A stretch of DNA of 23,686 bases from Pseudomonadota bacterium (GCA_023399375.1 JAEWPX010000081.1:1-23686); one strand, 5' to 3'; numbered from the stretch's first letter, positions 1 through 8,043 are shown. A program made the numbers and translations. Notes: generated by a model not told the origin, from the sequence alone.

Positions 1-282
1 GTGCCGCGCCGGGCGGCGCTTGGAGCTGGGGCGCTCGTCCTTTGTTGCTGGCTCGGGGCGGGCTGGAGCGCGCTTGCGCCCCGCGACTGGCCTCGGGGCG
101 TCGTGCTCGGCGAAACGCCAGCGCAAAGCGCGCCCGAGGCCGGGGCTGAGGCGGTGGGGCGCATCGCGCCGGGAAGCCTCGCGCGCCTTGGCCCCGGGCG
201 CGGCGGACAGGTCCTTGTCGCTGTCGCGGGAGGCCTTGCGGGCTGGGTCCCCCGTGACGTCATCGTCACACTGGTCCCGTAG
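1..282 (+). CDS. C-terminal part of a membrane-anchored SH3-like domain protein (cut by window edge)
   Basis: The reading frame is open from the first base, so the true start probably lies upstream and the GTG at position 1 may be an internal codon. The visible 93 residues begin with a short basic stretch, then a hydrophobic Ala/Gly/Leu-rich segment (about residues 6-26) that looks like a membrane helix. A roughly 60-residue tail follows, ending in a 'GWVPRDVI' motif near the C-terminus. That arrangement resembles the bacterial SH3 domain that closes BatE-like aerotolerance proteins and related TPR-SH3 proteins, where a GW(V/L)P motif is typical. Bat proteins often travel with MoxR ATPases, and a MoxR gene lies 1.9 kb downstream on the same strand, which mildly supports this reading. 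The family name is an inference; only the hydrophobic segment and the SH3-like ending are visible. Confidence 0.55.
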   Translation: MPRRAALGAGALVLCCWLGAGWSALAPRDWPRGVVLGETPAQSAPEAGAEAVGRIAPGSLARLGPGRGGQVLVAVAGGLAGWVPRDVIVTLVP

Positions 283-382
283 AACCCGTGCCCCTGGCAG
301 GACGAGCCTTGCGAAAAAGGGGCAATATGGTATCGGGGAACCGCTCTTTTCCTTTCCCTCTTTCAGGACGGGTTGTCGCTCC

Positions 383-2185
383 ATGAAAGATGCCCTGGCC
401 GCTGTGGTGCGAACGAGTCTCGACATGCATTTCGGCAGGCTCGCGCCGCTCCCTTCCGAAGACGAAGCGCGCGACGCACTTGTCCGGTCCGCGCTGGCGC
501 TCGTGCGCGACGTTTCCGAACATCTGCTGCACCAGACGGGAAACGGCGCGGCCGATGCCGCCGTACTGCGCCATGTCCTGCGGCCCGAGGCGGCGCTGCC
601 GGGCTGGCTCGTCAACAAGGGGCTCGTCGTCTGCGAAAACGACCGTTCGGCCCTGGAAAAAGCCGTCTGCGGCGTGTTGCGCCATGCCTTCCACCGCCGC
701 CGTTTCCTCGACTACGTCAGCGGCGAACTGCTGCATTCGTGCTGGGACTGGACGCCGCAGGACGAGCGGGAGAACTGGCTCGTGCGGCGCGTGGCCGACG
801 CCAGCGAGAACGAATACTCCGTCGCGCTCAATACCTACGATTACGTCCTCAAGTTCGACGGCGCCATGTTCACGCGGACCCTGGAGGACGCGAAAGTGCT
901 CGCGTGGTACGTGCGCTCCGTGGGCTCGGCCGTGCTCGTGCCCATGGTCGGCAAGCCCCTGTTCGAATTCACCGCCAGCCTGATCGAAGCGCGCTACAAG
1001 ACGCCTTTCATCATGACGCTTTTTCGCAACCTCTTCACCGCGGCGAGCCAGGGCCGCCCCCTGGACCGCTACGGCGTGCTGGTCATCGGCGACGTGCCCA
1101 AGGCCTTCGCCCTGCGCGACTACTTCTGCGCCGCCCAGGCATGCTCGCCGGAGGCCTTGCCCGAGGACATCGGCGTGCTCGACCTCTTCGCCCGGGTGCT
1201 GTGCAATTTCGACAATCCGAGCGCCCGCCGCTACCCCGAGGCCCGGTACCGCATCGCCGGCGAACCGCCCCAGATGCTGCTCAACCGGATCGGCGCCATG
1301 TTCTGGCTGCGCCGCACCCTCGACGCGGCCAAGGCCATCCAGCAGAAAAAGGCGGCCCCGACCCGGGGCCTGCGCGTGGAGGAGCTCACGGTCCTGACCG
1401 AGGCCCTCAAGCAGAAGAGCATCCTCTATTTCCGCCTCTTCGACGACCCCAACGACTCGGCCATCAACCCCTGCCATCTGAAGGCGGTCCGGGAACAGGC
1501 CATGGTGGTCCAGTCGCCGCGCGGCAACCGCCTCAACGAAGCCCGGCCCGGCCAGGAGGTGCACGGCTATTTTTCCATCACCGGCAGCAACCGCAAGAGC
1601 ACCTACCTGGATTTCCGCTCCAACGTCGTCTCCGTGGAAGCGGCCGACCCCGCCTTCTGCCTTGTGGAGCTTTCCCTGCCCGCCGCCTTCGAGCTGACCC
1701 GGCGCTCCCACAAGCGCCTGCCCCTGGACCCGAGCCTGCTCGCCTGCTTCGAGCTCGCAAGCCCGCCCATGGGCGCGGACTGGTCCCTGTTCACGTCCAT
1801 GGAAAAATGGCCGTCGCCGCTTTGCATCATTCCCGACAGCGCCGCCGATTGCCACATCCGCGACCTTTCCGCCGGGGGGCTCATGCTGGAAATCAACCAG
1901 GATGCGCCTTCATACGAGTATTTCAATGATCACAACAAGATGTATCCACTGTTGGGATTCCTCCACCTGGTCGCGCGGGCCAACATCCCGGACCTCAAGC
2001 TGGGCCTGCGCCTGGAGGTCAAACGCATCCGGGATTTTCCGCCCTTGCGCAAGAAGTACGTCGGCTTCCAGTTCGTCGAGGCCGGCGAGGTGCGCCAGGA
2101 CCGCTTCGTCCGCTTTTCCCGGGTGGGCAAGGACGGCGTCTACCTTGTCAACGACTGGATTTTCCGCAATTCCCTCGGCCGCTGA
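383..2185 (+). CDS. PilZ-domain protein with a large unrecognised N-terminal region
   Basis: A 600-residue protein whose C-terminal part is a cyclic-di-GMP-binding PilZ module. Both signature motifs are present: RxxxR (R441-SHK-R445) and DxSxxG (D494-L-S496-A-G-G499). The segment before it (about residues 360-440) looks like the beta-rich YcgR-type N-terminal domain that often precedes PilZ. Residues 1-360 match nothing I recognise; they are mixed and mostly helical, with no signal peptide or obvious membrane helix, so the protein is probably cytoplasmic. The ATG at 383 is the first good start after the upstream gene; the ribosome-binding site is weak (AGGACGGG, 365-372). moxR begins 21 nt after the stop, so the two are probably co-transcribed. 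A role as a c-di-GMP effector is inferred from the motifs. Unusual points are the size (single PilZ proteins are commonly 100-250 residues) and the pairing with MoxR. Confidence 0.85.
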   Translation: MKDALAAVVRTSLDMHFGRLAPLPSEDEARDALVRSALALVRDVSEHLLHQTGNGAADAAVLRHVLRPEAALPGWLVNKGLVVCENDRSALEKAVCGVLRHAFHRRRFLDYVSGELLHSCWDWTPQDERENWLVRRVADASENEYSVALNTYDYVLKFDGAMFTRTLEDAKVLAWYVRSVGSAVLVPMVGKPLFEFTASLIEARYKTPFIMTLFRNLFTAASQGRPLDRYGVLVIGDVPKAFALRDYFCAAQACSPEALPEDIGVLDLFARVLCNFDNPSARRYPEARYRIAGEPPQMLLNRIGAMFWLRRTLDAAKAIQQKKAAPTRGLRVEELTVLTEALKQKSILYFRLFDDPNDSAINPCHLKAVREQAMVVQSPRGNRLNEARPGQEVHGYFSITGSNRKSTYLDFRSNVVSVEAADPAFCLVELSLPAAFELTRRSHKRLPLDPSLLACFELASPPMGADWSLFTSMEKWPSPLCIIPDSAADCHIRDLSAGGLMLEINQDAPSYEYFNDHNKMYPLLGFLHLVARANIPDLKLGLRLEVKRIRDFPPLRKKYVGFQFVEAGEVRQDRFVRFSRVGKDGVYLVNDWIFRNSLGR

Positions 2186-2206
2186 GCGCCCTTTCGGAGC
2201 AGCCGC

Positions 2207-3187
2207 ATGTCGCTGATCGATCCCGCGCTCCTGGCCGACGCCGCCGCGCGCATCGCCGCGTTCCGCGCCGCCATGGGCATGGTGCTCGTCGGGCGCGACG
2301 CGCTCGCCGACCGGCTGCTCATCGCCCTGCTGTGCCGGGGGCATGTGCTGATCGAAGGCGTGCCGGGCCTGGCCAAGACGTTGGCGGTCAAGACCCTGGC
2401 CGCGACCGTGCGCGCGGAATTTCGCCGCGTGCAGTTCACGCCGGACCTTTTGCCCGCGGACATCGCCGGCACCGAGGTCTACCAGCCGGCGTCCGGCGCC
2501 TTCGCCGTGCGCAAGGGCCCCGTTTTCACCAACATCCTGCTGGCCGACGAGATCAACCGCGCGCCGTCCAAGGTCCAGTCGGCCCTGCTCGAGGCCATGG
2601 CCGAGCGGCGCGTGACCATCGGCGGGGAGACCTTTGCGCTGCCCGAGCCGTTTTTCGTGCTCGCCACGCAAAATCCCATCGACCAGGAAGGCACCTACCC
2701 CCTGCCCGAGGCGCAGGTGGACCGCTTCCTCCTCGCCCTGGTCCTCGATTATCCCGCGCCGCAGGAAGAGATGGAGATCGTGCGCCGCGCCTGTCGCGAC
2801 GACGCTCCGGCCGCGTCGCCCGTGCTCGACGCGGCGCAGGTGCTTGCGCTGTGCGACCTGGCCGGCCGCGTGCATCTGGACGAGCGGCTGCTCGCCTACA
2901 TCGTGGCCGTGGTCGGGGCCACGCGCGACCCTGTCGCGGCGGGCCTCGACGATTTGGCCGGGGCCGTGGCCTACGGGGCCTCGCCCCGGGCGGCCATCGC
3001 CCTGGCCCGCACCGCCCGGGCCAGGGCCCTGCTCGACGGCCGGGGCTACGCGACCCCGGGCGACGTCAAGGCGCTGGCCCCGGACGTGCTGCGCCGCCGG
3101 GTGCTTCTGACCTACGAGGCCGCGGCGGCGGGCCTGCGCCCGGAGACGGTCGTGGACAGGGTGCTGGAAACGGTTCCTGTTCCGTAA
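2207..3187 (+). CDS. moxR: MoxR-family AAA+ ATPase
   Basis: A 326-residue AAA+ ATPase of the MoxR subfamily, a chaperone-like class that helps assemble or activate protein complexes, often membrane or metal-containing ones. Walker A is the MoxR-typical GVPGLAKT (residues 51-58) and Walker B ends at D114-E115 followed by INRAP. The sensor-1 region reads ATQNPIDQEGTYPLPEAQ (N157), a hallmark of the family, and the C-terminal lid domain is complete. Length is normal. The start has a GGAG Shine-Dalgarno at 2196-2199, 7 nt before the ATG. It follows the PilZ gene by 21 nt. Usual partners (DUF58 and VWA/Bat proteins) are not seen downstream; a possible Bat-like SH3 protein ends at 282. The substrate is therefore unknown, and the PilZ protein is the obvious candidate partner by position only. 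Confidence 0.93.
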   Translation: MSLIDPALLADAAARIAAFRAAMGMVLVGRDALADRLLIALLCRGHVLIEGVPGLAKTLAVKTLAATVRAEFRRVQFTPDLLPADIAGTEVYQPASGAFAVRKGPVFTNILLADEINRAPSKVQSALLEAMAERRVTIGGETFALPEPFFVLATQNPIDQEGTYPLPEAQVDRFLLALVLDYPAPQEEMEIVRRACRDDAPAASPVLDAAQVLALCDLAGRVHLDERLLAYIVAVVGATRDPVAAGLDDLAGAVAYGASPRAAIALARTARARALLDGRGYATPGDVKALAPDVLRRRVLLTYEAAAAGLRPETVVDRVLETVPVP

Positions 3188-3310
3188 GGTTGCGCTGTTT
3201 TCTACCGGGGCGGGCTGTTTCTTGCCCGAAACCCCGCTTGCGGGTAAATTGGTTCTCGGGTCAGGCCAGGTGCGTGTTTCCCTGGAGAGGACGCTTGACG
3301 CAGGAGTGGC

Positions 3311-4534
3311 ATGGCCAAGGTCGATATCGACGACGTGCGTTGCGGCATGCGGCTTTCGGGCGACGCGTGCGGCAAGAACGGGCGCAAGCTGCTTGGCGCC
3401 GGCACGGTGCTCGAGACAGGGCACTTGCGGGTGCTGCGCATCTGGGGCGTCAGCGCCGTGGACGTGGTCGGCGGGGAGGCCGCCGGGGACGTTCGGGACG
3501 CCGCGTGCGGCGAGGGGGAACCGGAAGCGCTGGAGGCGGCCCGCGAACTTGCGGCGCTGCGTTTCGCCTTGGCCGACCGGTCCCATCCGGCCGTGGACGC
3601 CCTGTACCGCTGTTGTCTGCGCGATCTGGCCAAGGAGGACCGCTGCCCCCTGCCGCCCCCGTTTCCACCGGTCTCCGCTGCCTCCCCCCTGCCCGAAGCC
3701 CCGGACAGCCCCGAAGCCCTTGTGGCCGGCGACCCTTCCCTGGCCAGCTTCCCCGACATCTATTTCCGCCTCCAGGAGGCCCTTGCCGATCCCGGCGCTT
3801 CGGCGGGGCGCATCGCCGGGATCATCGGCAACGACCCGGGCCTGTCCGCCACGCTGCTGCGCCTGGCCAACAGTCCCCTGTACGCCCTGCCGCACCCCAT
3901 CGACTCCCTGGCCCGGGGCGTGATGCGCATCGGCGCGGGGGAACTTGCCCAACTCGCCCTGGGCGTGGCCGTGGCGGACCGTTTCCGGGACATCCCGGCC
4001 TGCTGCCTGACCATGCGCCAGATCTGGGAGCACGCCGTGGGCTGCGGCGTGCTGGCCCGGGTGCTGGCCGCTCATGTGGGCGGCGTGTCCCAGGAACGGC
4101 TGTTCGTGGCCGGGCTGCTCCACGACCTGGGCCGACTGGTGCTGTTGCGCCGGCTGCCGGTCCACATGGCCCGGGCCATGGCCATGGCTCGCGAGGAGCG
4201 TTTGCCTGTGGCCGCGGCCGAGCGCGAACTGTTGGGCTACGACCACGCCGCCGTGGGGCGCGCGCTGCTTGCGCAGTGGCGGTTGCCGCAGGAGCTGGCC
4301 GCCGCCGTGGGCGGCCATCACGGCCAGGGCGCGATGGCGCTCGACGCCTGCATCGTGCATGTGGCCGACATGGCGGCCGTGGCCGCGGGATACGGTTCCA
4401 ACGGGTCGCCCATGGCCCCGCCCCTCGACGCCGCGGCCTGGGACGCCCTGGGCCTGGAACCGAGCGTGCTGCCCGTGGTCCTGTCCCAGGCGGGGCGGCA
4501 GGTGGACGACATCGTCTCGGGACTGCTCGGCTGA
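3311..4534 (+). CDS. HDOD-domain signalling protein
   Basis: A 407-residue protein. Residues 3-56 resemble the small N-terminal domain (DUF3391-like) found on some HD-GYP proteins. A proline-rich linker spans roughly residues 110-140. From about residue 145 to 350 lies an HDOD domain, recognisable by SFPDIYFRLQ, the NDPGLSATLLRLANSPLY stretch and AGLLHDLGRLVLLR. HDOD domains are relatives of HD phosphohydrolases, usually thought to be non-catalytic adaptors in signal transduction. Here H241, H271-D272 and an HH pair late in the domain remain, so residual metal binding cannot be excluded. A strong Shine-Dalgarno (AGGAG, 3302-3306) sits 4 nt before the ATG. The next gene, a histidine kinase, starts 8 nt after the stop, and its ribosome-binding site overlaps this gene's stop codon, suggesting coupled translation and a shared pathway. 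Confidence 0.88.
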   Translation: MAKVDIDDVRCGMRLSGDACGKNGRKLLGAGTVLETGHLRVLRIWGVSAVDVVGGEAAGDVRDAACGEGEPEALEAARELAALRFALADRSHPAVDALYRCCLRDLAKEDRCPLPPPFPPVSAASPLPEAPDSPEALVAGDPSLASFPDIYFRLQEALADPGASAGRIAGIIGNDPGLSATLLRLANSPLYALPHPIDSLARGVMRIGAGELAQLALGVAVADRFRDIPACCLTMRQIWEHAVGCGVLARVLAAHVGGVSQERLFVAGLLHDLGRLVLLRRLPVHMARAMAMAREERLPVAAAERELLGYDHAAVGRALLAQWRLPQELAAAVGGHHGQGAMALDACIVHVADMAAVAAGYGSNGSPMAPPLDAAAWDALGLEPSVLPVVLSQAGRQVDDIVSGLLG

Positions 4535-4542
4535 GGCCCATC

Positions 4543-6189
4543 GTGGACGACGCGCAACAGTTGCGATTTCTCGCCGCCCGGGTGGAGAACCTGACCCGGG
4601 AAAAGGAAGCGGCGTTGCAGGCGTTGCAGGCCGCCGCGGGCCTGGGACATTTCGACACCAGCTATTCCCGCCTGGAAAGCCCGGAACCGATCCTCGCCGA
4701 GATCGCCTGCCGCGCCGGGGAGCTTGCGCCGCTTTGCGCCGTGGCCGTGTGGCTGGTGGACGAGGACACCCAGGACATGGTGCTGTCCCTGTCGCGGGGC
4801 GGGGTGGCGGGGTTCGATCCCGACGCGGAGATCGAGGCGCTCATTGCCGACCATTCCTTCGCCTTCGTCCTGGACCAGCCGGGGCCGGCCTTTTTCCGCG
4901 CCAAGGGCGGCGGGGGAGGGCGGCTCGTGCTGCACCGCCTGGCCACGTCCTCGCGGGTGCGCGGCATGTTCCTGGGGCTGCTCGACAACGGCGACGCGCC
5001 CGTCTCGGATACGGCGCTGGCGCTTTTAAGCGTGGTCCTCAACGCCGGCGCGGCGGCCCTGGAAAGCTATTTCCTCTACCGCCACCTCGCTTCCGTGAAC
5101 CAGGGCCTCGAGCGCAAGGTGGCCGCGCGCACGGCGCAACTGCGCCGCGCCCACGACGAACTGCGCCTCATCGTCGATTCCCTGCCGGCCGGCGTGGTGG
5201 TCATCGATCCGGCCGACCACCGCATCGTGGACATCAACCCCGCCGGAGCGGCCATGATCGGCCAAAGCCGCAACACCCTGGTCGGCCGCGCCTGCTTCGA
5301 TTGTTTTTGCCCGGCCCAGCGCGGCAACTGCCCCATTCTCGACGGCGGTCGGGAACTGGTGAGCGTGGAGCGGATCATCCGGGACGCCGCGGGCCGCGAG
5401 ATTCCCATCCTCAAGACCGCGGTGCGCGCGAGCCTGGCCGGGCGCGACTGCATCATCGAGAGCTTCGTGGACATCTCCGAACAGAAAAAACTCGCGTCGT
5501 TGCGCGAGGACGTGGAGCGCATGACCCGCCACGACCTCAAGGCCCCGCTGACCGGCGTCATCGGCCTGCCCGACGTGCTGCTCGACGATCCCGACATGCC
5601 CGACGTCTTTCGTCCCCTGCTCGCCCTGATCAAGGAGTCCGGGCTCAAGATGCTCGGCATGATCAACCTGTCCCTGGATCTCTACAAGATGGAGACCGGA
5701 ACCTACGTGCTCGATCCCCGGCCGGTGGAGCTGGCCAAGGTGCTCCTCGACGTCGGGCGCGAACTCGGCCCCCTGTGCCGGGCCCGGGGCGTCGCGATCG
5801 CGTACGAGACCGACGGCGCGCCGGGACTGTCGGGGCCGGTCGTGGTGCTCGGCGAGGAACTGCTGTATTTTTCCCTTTTTTCCAATCTGCTCAAAAACGC
5901 CGTGGAAGCCTCCCCGGAGGAGGGGGAAGTCGTCGTCGCCGTGACGGGGCGGGACATGGTCTGGGTTTCGCTCACCAACGCCGGCGCCGTGCCCGAGGCG
6001 GTGCGCGAACGGTTTTTCGAGAAATACGCCACCTCCGGCAAGACCGGCGGCACCGGGCTCGGGGCCTACAGCGCCCGGCTCATCGTGGAGAACCTGGGTG
6101 GGCGCCTCTATTTTACGAGCGATGCGGCGGCAGGCACGACCCTCGTGTGCATGCTGCCGCGGCCGAAGCCTTCCCTCTCCGTCACCTGA
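4543..6189 (+). CDS. GAF-PAS sensor histidine kinase
   Basis: A 548-residue cytoplasmic kinase with no membrane helices. In order: a short N-terminal coiled coil, a GAF-like domain (about 35-180), a second coiled coil (about 185-210), a PAS domain (about 212-315), a dimerisation/phosphoacceptor helix with H330 in RHDLKAPLTGV, and a HATPase domain (about 400-540). The HATPase domain shows an N-box (SNLLKNAVEAS) and a GGTGLGAYSA lid. The usual DxGxG box is replaced by TNAGAVPE, as in a known subset of kinases with a KYATSGK-like loop. The PAS domain carries four clustered cysteines (C251, C254, C256, C263). The GTG start is chosen because TGAGG (4532-4536), overlapping the HDOD stop codon, is spaced correctly and no better start exists. 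No response regulator is adjacent, so the partner is unknown; the HDOD protein is the likely functional neighbour. Confidence 0.88.
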   Translation: MDDAQQLRFLAARVENLTREKEAALQALQAAAGLGHFDTSYSRLESPEPILAEIACRAGELAPLCAVAVWLVDEDTQDMVLSLSRGGVAGFDPDAEIEALIADHSFAFVLDQPGPAFFRAKGGGGGRLVLHRLATSSRVRGMFLGLLDNGDAPVSDTALALLSVVLNAGAAALESYFLYRHLASVNQGLERKVAARTAQLRRAHDELRLIVDSLPAGVVVIDPADHRIVDINPAGAAMIGQSRNTLVGRACFDCFCPAQRGNCPILDGGRELVSVERIIRDAAGREIPILKTAVRASLAGRDCIIESFVDISEQKKLASLREDVERMTRHDLKAPLTGVIGLPDVLLDDPDMPDVFRPLLALIKESGLKMLGMINLSLDLYKMETGTYVLDPRPVELAKVLLDVGRELGPLCRARGVAIAYETDGAPGLSGPVVVLGEELLYFSLFSNLLKNAVEASPEEGEVVVAVTGRDMVWVSLTNAGAVPEAVRERFFEKYATSGKTGGTGLGAYSARLIVENLGGRLYFTSDAAAGTTLVCMLPRPKPSLSVT

Positions 6190-6310
6190 AGCGTAACATA
6201 TTGTTTTTTTTGTTGAAATTTAGAAGAGGCGACGATTGCGCGTCACGGCGGGAAAAAAACGGTCCGTGTTGCCAATACAGTGGAAATCGGGCACGAAATC
6301 ATGACGATTC

Positions 6311-6333
6311 CCGCGCCCCTGCCCGGGGCGCGG
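6311..6333 (+). promoter_or_regulatory. Perfect hairpin in the leader of the DUF1269 gene
   Basis: CCGCGCCCC (6311-6319) and GGGGCGCGG (6325-6333) form a perfect 9-bp stem with the 5-nt loop TGCCC. It ends 14 nt before the AAGGAG ribosome-binding site (6348-6353) of the next gene. There is no T-tract, so it is not an intrinsic terminator. It could modulate translation or stabilise the transcript; function is inferred. Confidence 0.4.
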
Positions 6334-6358
6334 CCACAACAGCCAGGAAGGAGCCCGT

Positions 6359-6856
6359 ATGAGCGATCTGATCGTCGTTGGCTATGATGATGCGTTCAAG
6401 GCCGAGGAAGTGCGGCTCAAACTCCTCAAGATGCAGAAGGAATACCTGGTCGATCTGGAAGACGCCGTGGTTGCGGTCAAGGACAAGGACGGCAAGGTCA
6501 AGTTGCGCCAGATGTACCATATGGCCGCCTCCGGGGCCATCGGCGGCGGGTTCTGGGGCGCGCTGATCGGGCTCATCTTCATGATGCCGGTGCTCGGCGC
6601 AGTGGTCGGCGCGGCCTCGGGCGCGGCGGCCGGGGCGCTCAGCGACGTCGGCATCGACGACGATTTCATGAAGAAACTGGCCGAAACCCTCACCCCCGGC
6701 TCCTCGGTGCTGTTCGTGCTCATCCGCAAGATGACCGAGGACAAGGTTCTCGACGAGCTCAAGGGCACGGGCGGCACGGTGCTCCAGACCTCGCTCTCCC
6801 ACGACGACGAGGCCAAGCTCAAGGACGCCCTGGCTGCGGCCAAGGCCGGCGCGTAG
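6359..6856 (+). CDS. DUF1269 family protein
   Basis: A 165-residue protein of the DUF1269 family, which has no established biochemical function. The N-terminus (MSDLIVVGYDD) and the central Gly/Ala-rich hydrophobic segment (residues 56-94, with GAIGGGFWGALIGLIF) are typical, as is the LTPGSSVLFVLI stretch that follows. The segment could insert into a membrane or form a glycine-zipper-like helix. The C-terminus is charged and helical. An AAGGAG ribosome-binding site lies 5 nt before the ATG. The gene stands alone: a 169-nt leader with a hairpin precedes it and a strong terminator follows. Family members often appear in stress-related contexts, but nothing here fixes the role. Confidence 0.88.
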   Translation: MSDLIVVGYDDAFKAEEVRLKLLKMQKEYLVDLEDAVVAVKDKDGKVKLRQMYHMAASGAIGGGFWGALIGLIFMMPVLGAVVGAASGAAAGALSDVGIDDDFMKKLAETLTPGSSVLFVLIRKMTEDKVLDELKGTGGTVLQTSLSHDDEAKLKDALAAAKAGA

Positions 6857-6879
6857 CCTCCGTCGCTCTTTTTGTCGCC

Positions 6880-6914
6880 AAGGCCCCGCCGCTTCCCGCG
6901 GCGGGGCCTTTTTT
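6880..6914 (+). terminator. Intrinsic terminator after the DUF1269 gene
   Basis: A perfect 13-bp GC-rich stem (6880-6892 with 6898-6910) and a 5-nt TTCCC loop run directly into a T-tract (6909-6914). It lies 24 nt after the stop codon and should end the DUF1269 transcript. Confidence 0.92.
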
Positions 6915-7032
6915 GCGCCCGCGCCGGTATGGCCCGGCACGCCAGGCCACTTTGCGGTGCCTGCTTCCGCAGATCTTCGCGCTGGGGTATGCTCGCCTGC
7001 GAAACCGGCCCTTGGGCCGCAAGGAGGACGTC

Positions 7033-8043
7033 ATGAAAACGCTGTTCGACGCCGTGACCGTCAAGGGCGTGCGCTTCCCCAACCGCCTGCTGCGCTCGGC
7101 GACCTGGGAACGGCTGGCCGACGACGCGGGCCGAATCACCCCGGAACTGGCCGCGGTCTATGCCAGGCTCGCCGCCGGCGGCGTCGGCGGCATCATCGTC
7201 AGCGCGACGTACCTGGATGCGACCGCCCGGGCTCTGCCCGGGCAGATCGGCCTTTGCGACGCCACGCATCTGCCGGGGCACAGGGCGCTTACGGAAACGG
7301 CCGGGGCAGCGGGCGTGCCCATGCTGCTCCAGTTGAGCTTTACCGGTCGCCACGGCGTGATGTGGCGCGCGGGCGATCCCGCCGCCGGGGAACTCGACGC
7401 CCTGCCGGGGCTTTTCGCCCACGGCGCGCGCCTGGCCCGGGAGGCCGGCTACGCCGGGGCGCAGATCCACAGCGCGCACGGCTATTTCCTGAGCCAGTTC
7501 CTCCATCCGACGGCCAACACGCGCACGGACGCCTACGGTGGCTCCCCGGCCAAGGGGCGGGCCCTGCTCGAGGCGATCTACGCGGCCATGCGCCGCGAGG
7601 CGGGCGAGGATTTCCTGCTTGCGGTCAAGCTGGACTGCCGGGACCTCGGTGAAACGCCGGGCGTGTTCGAGGCCTGCCTGGACACGGCCAAGGCCCTGGA
7701 CGCGGCCGGCATCGATCTCGTCGAGATCAGCGGCCTGGGCGGCAACAAGGGGCTTTGCAACGGGTCGGAACAGGCCGAGTCGGTCTTTGGCAGCGAAGCG
7801 GCCGCCGTGGCCGCGGCCATCCGTGCGCCGGTGGCCCTGGTCGGGGCCAACCGCTCCGTGGAAACCATGGGAGCGCTGCTCGGGAGCACGGACATCGCCT
7901 TTTTCTCGCTGTCGCGGCCGCTTTTGTGCGAACCGGAGCTTGTCGCGCGCTGGCGTGCCGGCAACCTCGCGCCGAGCGCCTGCATTTCCTGCGGCGGCTG
8001 CTACAACGACGACGGCAACCGCTGCCTGTTCGTCGACCTGTGA
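7033..8043 (+). CDS. Old Yellow Enzyme-family NAD(P)H:flavin oxidoreductase with C-terminal cysteine cluster
   Basis: A 336-residue TIM-barrel flavoprotein of the Old Yellow Enzyme family, which uses FMN to reduce activated C=C bonds with NAD(P)H. Family marks are the N-terminal NRLLRSAT motif, the IHSAHGYFLSQFLHP substrate/flavin motif followed by N-TRTDAYGGS, and the late SLSRPLLCEPEL stretch. It is a single-domain enzyme; the C-terminal FAD/NAD domain of 2,4-dienoyl-CoA reductase-type relatives is absent. The last 20 residues hold C317-x2-C320-x2-C323-x7-C331, reminiscent of the iron-sulfur-binding segment of the larger relatives. A strong AAGGAGG (7021-7027) sits 5 nt before the ATG. The gene is monocistronic, bounded by terminators on both sides. 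Its physiological substrate cannot be told from sequence. Confidence 0.9.
   Translation: MKTLFDAVTVKGVRFPNRLLRSATWERLADDAGRITPELAAVYARLAAGGVGGIIVSATYLDATARALPGQIGLCDATHLPGHRALTETAGAAGVPMLLQLSFTGRHGVMWRAGDPAAGELDALPGLFAHGARLAREAGYAGAQIHSAHGYFLSQFLHPTANTRTDAYGGSPAKGRALLEAIYAAMRREAGEDFLLAVKLDCRDLGETPGVFEACLDTAKALDAAGIDLVEISGLGGNKGLCNGSEQAESVFGSEAAAVAAAIRAPVALVGANRSVETMGALLGSTDIAFFSLSRPLLCEPELVARWRAGNLAPSACISCGGCYNDDGNRCLFVDL

Noticed and set aside
266..1855. Long minus-strand ORF opposite the PilZ gene
   Set aside because: It is an antisense shadow: the plus-strand frame has PilZ motifs, while this translation is Gly/Ala/His/Arg-rich without any family signature. Long antisense frames are normal at this GC content.
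3207..3235. Hairpin GGGGCGGGC/GCCCG-AAA-CCCC after moxR as a possible terminator
   Set aside because: The stem is interrupted and there is no T-tract after it, so termination cannot be supported.
2332..4542. Frame upstream of the kinase open across moxR and the HDOD gene, suggesting a 1285-residue protein
   Set aside because: The upstream part is an Arg/Pro/Gly-rich out-of-frame shadow of two well-recognised genes; the kinase begins at GTG 4543.
6201..6212. T-rich run after the kinase gene as a possible terminator
   Set aside because: Eight T residues are present, but no stable GC stem directly precedes them.
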